Shown here in pieces: positions 6,787 to 8,668 of a stretch of 8,668 nt of DNA (the first letter of the stretch is position 1; each line of letters opens with the position of its first letter). The position numbers and the translations under genes were made by a program. Source of the stretch: an uncultured Lachnospiraceae bacterium (GTDB lineage: Bacteria; Bacillota; Clostridia; Lachnospirales; Lachnospiraceae); contig CAJUTU010000079.1 in assembly GCA_910589385.1 (NCBI GenBank), forward strand, positions 1 through 8,668. The letters are read 5' to 3'. A model generated the notes under the pieces. It did no database searches, was not told the origin of the DNA, and worked only from the letters and a program-made list of their open reading frames with translations.

Positions 6787-6881
6787 TAGGTTTCTTTTCC
6801 AAAAACACATTTGAAGGTAGTGTATCAGAGGTTTTATGCCCTCTCTTTCTGCCAGGTGGAACGGGAAGGAGGTGAAACCAA

Positions 6882-7322
6882 ATGGATCAATCTCCTTCCC
6901 AGGATGAATTGACGGTCATGCACCAGTTTGACTGTCTGTGCCAGTTAGCATTGGACGGCGAGGCAGCAGATTACCACAGGCATATGGAGTACCGGAGGAA
7001 CCGCGAAGTGAATTTCTCGGATATGACGGAAACGGAATTGAACAGTATTTCTGTAATGGATGAATACGATCTGGATCATTCCCACTTTCAAGTCCTGGGC
7101 TATGACATTGAGGTCAAGGACACACTGCTTGTGGAGGCGCTGCAGGCTCTGACAGAGAAGAAGCGGAACGTAGTCCTGCTGTCTTATTTCCTGGAAATGA
7201 GCGACGCCGAGATAGCAAGGGAAATGAAGCTGGTACACAGCACCATACGGGAGCACCGGATACGCTCTCTTGAGTTACTGAAAAAACTTATGGAGGGAAA
7301 TATGGATGGAGCAGAAGAATAA
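6882..7322 (+). CDS. Sigma-70-like regulatory protein, Tn916 Orf7 family
   Basis: A 146-aa protein of the Orf7 family, which resembles sigma-70 region 4 and is thought to drive transcription of the element's transfer genes. The N-terminus QFDCLCQLALDGE and NREVNFSDM follow the pattern I recall for Tn916 Orf7. The C-terminal part carries a sigma-4/HTH unit: LTEKKRNVVLLSYFLEMSDAEIAREM then STIREHRIRSLELLKKLM (about residues 90-138). GGAGGTGA lies just upstream of the ATG. It overlaps the next gene by 17 bp, as in a tightly coupled pair. The upstream control region and the divergent XRE repressor suggest repressor-controlled expression. A DNA-binding role is established for the HTH family; the promoters it acts on here are unknown. 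Confidence 0.9.
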   Translation: MDQSPSQDELTVMHQFDCLCQLALDGEAADYHRHMEYRRNREVNFSDMTETELNSISVMDEYDLDHSHFQVLGYDIEVKDTLLVEALQALTEKKRNVVLLSYFLEMSDAEIAREMKLVHSTIREHRIRSLELLKKLMEGNMDGAEE

Positions 7323-7584
7323 GCAGACGGAAGAAAGGAATTTGCTGCCTTTTCATATTATTAAGGCGGCATCAGAAGGGGATGTGGAGGCAATCCATGC
7401 GGTGTTGGCGCACTACGAGGGCTACATAGCAAAATTATCCACCAGGAAAATGTATGACGAGTTTGTGCAGGTTCATTATTGTGTGGATGAAACATTGCGC
7501 AGGCGGCTGGAGACAAAACTGATTGCCAAAACATTGGCTTTCCGCCCGATTCCAGGGCATACAGGCATAAAACAGGCGGAATGA
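7306..7584 (+). CDS. Helix-turn-helix domain protein, Tn916 Orf8 family
   Basis: A 92-aa small regulator. The core reads LPFHIIKAASEGDVEAIHAVLAHYEGYI and KLSTRK, then the VDETLRRRLETKLIAK pattern, which matches the Orf8 family that follows orf7 in Tn916 and relatives. Start: ATG 7306 lies 8 nt after GGAGGG (7292-7297), inside the end of the sigma-like gene, giving a 17-bp overlap. This implies coupled translation and a joint role in control of transfer genes. The exact function of Orf8 is not well established. After its stop there is a T run and then a structured 430-bp region rather than xis. Confidence 0.87.
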   Translation: MEQKNKQTEERNLLPFHIIKAASEGDVEAIHAVLAHYEGYIAKLSTRKMYDEFVQVHYCVDETLRRRLETKLIAKTLAFRPIPGHTGIKQAE

Positions 7585-7650
7585 TTTTTTGTACCTTGAT
7601 AATTTCATATTGGGAATCCTGCAGGATGTATGAAACAGTGGAGCCATTTA

Positions 7651-7773
7651 ATGAATACGCCAGGACTACCTGTATCCGCCACTTTGCGACACGATGTCGC
7701 AAAGTGCGGATATTGGAAACGAAGGAATGTTGATGCGGGCATTGAAGTAAAGGTACGAGCGATAACTATTTGA
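7651..7773 (+). CDS. Possible 40-aa small ORF spanning the large hairpin
   Basis: ATG 7651 follows GGAG (7640-7643) at 7 nt. The frame reads MNTPGLPVSATLRHDV then AKCGYWKRRNVDAG and ends IEVKVRAITI. The middle is encoded by both arms of the 19-bp hairpin, so the codons there may be dictated by structure rather than protein function. I do not recognise a family. It is either a tiny basic peptide or coincidence. Confidence 0.22.
   Translation: MNTPGLPVSATLRHDVAKCGYWKRRNVDAGIEVKVRAITI
7672..7713. repeat. 19-bp hairpin with 3-nt loop
   Basis: The left arm 7672-7691 and right arm 7695-7713 form 18 Watson-Crick pairs plus one terminal G-T pair, with a single bulged C at 7679 or 7680 and loop CGA (7692-7694). 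The core is TTGCGACA / TGTCGCAA. No T tract follows, so it is not an intrinsic terminator. As DNA it is a symmetric site suited to a dimeric regulator or cruciform. As RNA it would block ribosomes or exonucleases downstream of the Orf8-like gene. Confidence 0.8.
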
Positions 7774-7881
7774 TTACTGGCAAAGGGACAGGGACTTTGC
7801 GGCGATGATGCTGTTTCTGACAATGATACTTCCGGAGGTAAGCTGCTCCGGTCTGAAAAGATTGCGATTCTTACGGAAAGT

Positions 7882-7901
7882 CTGCCAGTGGCAGTTTTTT
7901 T
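7882..7901 (+). terminator. Intrinsic terminator
   Basis: CTGCC (7882-7886), loop AGT and GGCAG (7890-7894) are followed by seven T (7895-7901). The hairpin is short but GC-rich with a perfect T tract. It would end the sigma-like/Orf8-like transcript before the recombinase block. Confidence 0.7.
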
Positions 7902-8017
7902 CATAAGTTATGGCAAATGGCGCTGTTTCCTGACAGCCGCCTGCAGGATTTAGAAAAGGAACATAATGGACAATCAAAGGATAATATAGTGAAGAAAGGA
8001 AAGTCGAGGAATTTGAG

Positions 8018-8284
8018 ATGAACCGGGCAGAATTAGAAGAATTGAAAAAGGTGGATATCCGCACAGTGGATGTTTCCGCTTTAGAAGATATAGAGAAAAT
8101 AGAAATTGACAGTTCCCTTTCAGCCGGGGAGAGATGGTTGGATTTTGCCAAGAAGGTTAAGAATCCGTTCTGTTTTATCTGTAACGGCATGGTTGTAAAG
8201 GTTTCCTACTCTGAAACAAAAGAGAGCTTGGAAAACAAACTGGTTCAGCTATGCACGAGTATGGAAGGGCAGGGTTTTTGTTAG
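8018..8284 (+). CDS. Small CxxC protein, DUF6870-like, upstream of the recombinase
   Basis: An 88-aa protein starting MNRAELEELKKVDIRTVDVS, followed by an acidic helix and a C-terminal part with NPFCFICNGMVVKVSY, which contains one C-x2-C pair that could bind metal or form a knuckle. From memory it fits a family annotated DUF6870 that often sits beside large serine recombinases in Lachnospiraceae elements; no function is known. The start has GAGG about 8 nt upstream. The promoter of the recombinase begins just after its stop, so the two may be separately transcribed. Its constant position near recombinases would suit a role in excision or its control, but that is inference. Confidence 0.75.
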   Translation: MNRAELEELKKVDIRTVDVSALEDIEKIEIDSSLSAGERWLDFAKKVKNPFCFICNGMVVKVSYSETKESLENKLVQLCTSMEGQGFC

Positions 8285-8293
8285 AGCTTCCTA

Positions 8294-8322
8294 TGGACAT
8301 TTGCGGTCTGGAATGGTACAAT
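8294..8322 (+). promoter_or_regulatory. Sigma-A-type promoter for the recombinase
   Basis: -35 TGGACA (8294-8299), an exact 17-bp spacer and -10 TACAAT (8317-8322), with TGG directly before the -10 as an extended -10 motif. Each box differs from consensus at one base. The predicted start is near 8329, leaving a leader of about 60 nt before the recombinase ATG. Confidence 0.65.
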
Positions 8323-8391
8323 GATTACGGACGAAGCAGAACCCCAAATAGGAAAGGTTTGACAACAGACAAGACTATTTGAGGTGATGAA

Positions 8392-8598
8392 ATGAATACA
8401 AATCTGAATACTGATGTATATGATGCTGACGTTTATCTGCGCCTGTCAAAAGAAGATGGGGATAAGGAGGAAAGCGACAGCATCACGAATCAAAGAGAGC
8501 TTATCTTAGCGTTTCTAAAATCCAGGGAGGACATCAGGATCCATGCAGTCAGGGTGGATGATGGCTATTCCGGGGTGAATTTTGTTGAGGTAAGATAA
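8392..8598 (+). pseudogene. Large serine recombinase, truncated after ~65 residues
   Basis: This is the N-terminus of a TndX/TnpX-type resolvase-invertase recombinase, the class that excises and inserts clostridial conjugative elements through a serine intermediate. Visible catalytic elements are the Arg and nucleophile Ser in YLRLSKEDGD, the ESDSITNQRELI segment and VDDGYSGVNF. Family members have roughly 500-560 residues. Here homology stops after GVNF at about nt 8584, where a residue such as E-R-P would follow, and the frame ends at TAA 8596-8598 after four foreign codons. The rest of the catalytic domain, the recombinase domain and the zinc ribbon are missing. GAGGTGA upstream and a good promoter show that expression signals are intact. 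The product cannot be an active recombinase. Confidence 0.9.
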
Positions 8599-8638
8599 CG
8601 TAACCTTTTTTGAAGAGGGCGTTATCTTACCTCTTTTT
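8587..8638 (+). terminator. 14-bp inverted repeat plus T tract at the recombinase break
   Basis: GAGGTAAGATAACG (8587-8600) and CGTTATCTTACCTC (8620-8633) are exact reverse complements separated by 19 nt, followed by TTTTT. The loop can form a smaller CC-TTTT/AAGAGG hairpin. The shape suits an intrinsic terminator. It begins within 3 nt of where recombinase homology ends, so it belongs to the incoming sequence and may be the terminal structure of an inserted element. Confidence 0.6.
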
Positions 8639-8668
8639 GATGTATGTTAGATAGCATAACTCTTTACG
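8599..8668. other. Foreign sequence downstream of the truncated recombinase
   Basis: Beyond the inverted repeat the last ~30 bases are A+T-rich and show no recognisable gene. They do not resemble the foreign sequence at 1-57 in either orientation, so the two breaks were probably not made by copies of one element with matching ends. Confidence 0.4.

Larger units (their letters stand above)
6502..6827 (+). repeat. Three copies of GTAGTGTATNA (candidate operator)
   Basis: Copies are at 6502-6512 (...TATGA), 6555-6565 (...TATTA) and 6817-6827 (...TATCA). The first nine bases are identical in all three, and position 11 is A in all. One copy lies next to the XRE start, one about 80 bp upstream of it, and one 55 bp before the sigma-like gene. 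This placement fits a shared repressor site. It would be surprising by chance within 330 bp. Confidence 0.55.
6474..6881. promoter_or_regulatory. Divergent control region between repressor and sigma-like gene
   Basis: About 400 bp separate the leftward XRE gene from the rightward sigma-like gene. The region contains three GTAGTGTATNA repeats (6502-6512, 6555-6565, 6817-6827), TAAGTA(6499-6504)/TACTTA(6516-6521) around the first repeat, a terminator-like hairpin at 6598-6635, and a candidate 39-aa reading frame at 6667-6786. For leftward transcription, the complement of the first repeat offers a TACACT-like -10 with TTCACT 17 nt upstream; this is weak. In Tn916 the equivalent region is where orf9 and orf7 promoters are controlled. 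Confidence 0.55.
7585..8017. other. Structured, mostly non-coding region between Orf8-like gene and recombinase block
   Basis: No long gene is visible in 433 bp on either strand. It holds nested inverted repeats at 7603-7635 (TTTCATA/TATGAAA around the palindrome ATCCTGCAGGAT at 7616-7627), a 19-bp hairpin at 7672-7713, CCGGAG/CTCCGG at 7832-7851 and an intrinsic terminator at 7882-7901. Small + frames exist at 7651-7773 (40 aa, GGAG 7 nt upstream) and 7917-8021 (34 aa, overlapping the next start as ATGA but lacking a ribosome site). In Tn916 this interval would carry xis. No excisionase is recognisable. Confidence 0.6.

Noticed and set aside
6596..6808. 70-aa minus-strand frame in the control region
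   Set aside because: It overlaps the repeat region and the better-supported + strand mini-ORF; it has no ribosome site and no motif.
6502..6827. GTAGTGTATNA repeats considered as a CRISPR array or iteron origin
   Set aside because: Only three copies exist, with unequal spacing of 53 and 262 bp, and no replication gene or cas gene is nearby.
7605..7904. 99-aa minus-strand frame in the structured region
   Set aside because: It reads through the 19-bp hairpin and the terminator; composition is not convincing and no start signal is visible.
7806..7905. Hydrophobic small peptide starting MMLFLTMIL, considered as a type I toxin
   Set aside because: There is no ribosome site at suitable distance, and the frame ends inside the intrinsic terminator, so it is unlikely to be translated.
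1..8668. Idea that the same insertion sequence flanks the window at both breaks
   Set aside because: The foreign bases at 1-57 and 8587-8668 share no visible terminal repeat in either orientation.

Overview
The window looks like part of an integrative conjugative element (Tn916/Tn5397/Tn1549-like) from a gut-type Clostridia, most likely Lachnospiraceae. This rests on strong AGGAGG-type ribosome binding sites, moderate GC, ATG/GTG/TTG starts, and recognisable protein families. It contains no tRNA, rRNA or CRISPR array.

Layout. (1) Positions 1-~55 carry no recognisable gene and abut a response regulator that has lost its first ~35-40 residues. (2) About 58-4968 is one + strand operon: truncated OmpR-type response regulator, sensor histidine kinase, ABC ATPase and an 8-TM FtsX/MacB-type permease. 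This is the usual layout of peptide-sensing and peptide-detoxifying (antimicrobial peptide resistance) modules. (3) 4969-6125 is visibly more A+T-rich. It holds a receiver-less winged-helix regulator and an unrecognised 116-aa helical protein, and ends in a bidirectional terminator. (4) 6126-7584 has the gene order of the Tn916 regulatory block: a leftward XRE repressor (Orf9-like), a ~400-bp divergent control region with three copies of GTAGTGTATNA, then rightward sigma-70-like (Orf7-like) and Orf8-like genes that overlap. (5) 7585-8017 is a structured, mostly non-coding stretch with a 19-bp hairpin and a strong intrinsic terminator. (6) 8018-8668 holds a small CxxC protein (DUF6870-like by recollection), a good promoter, and the first ~65 residues of a large serine recombinase. 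The recombinase is cut off and followed at once by a 14-bp inverted repeat with a T tract.

How it fits together. In Tn916 the resistance gene tet(M) precedes orf9/orf7/orf8 and then xis/int. Here a two-component/ABC transporter module takes the cargo position, and a serine recombinase takes the int position, as TndX does in Tn5397. The element's regulatory block appears intact. The recombinase is clearly broken and the cargo response regulator appears broken, so this copy is probably a stranded or nested remnant unless supplied in trans.

Limits. All family names come from reading the sequence and from memory; no database search was run. Promoters, operators and RNA structures are inspection-level proposals.
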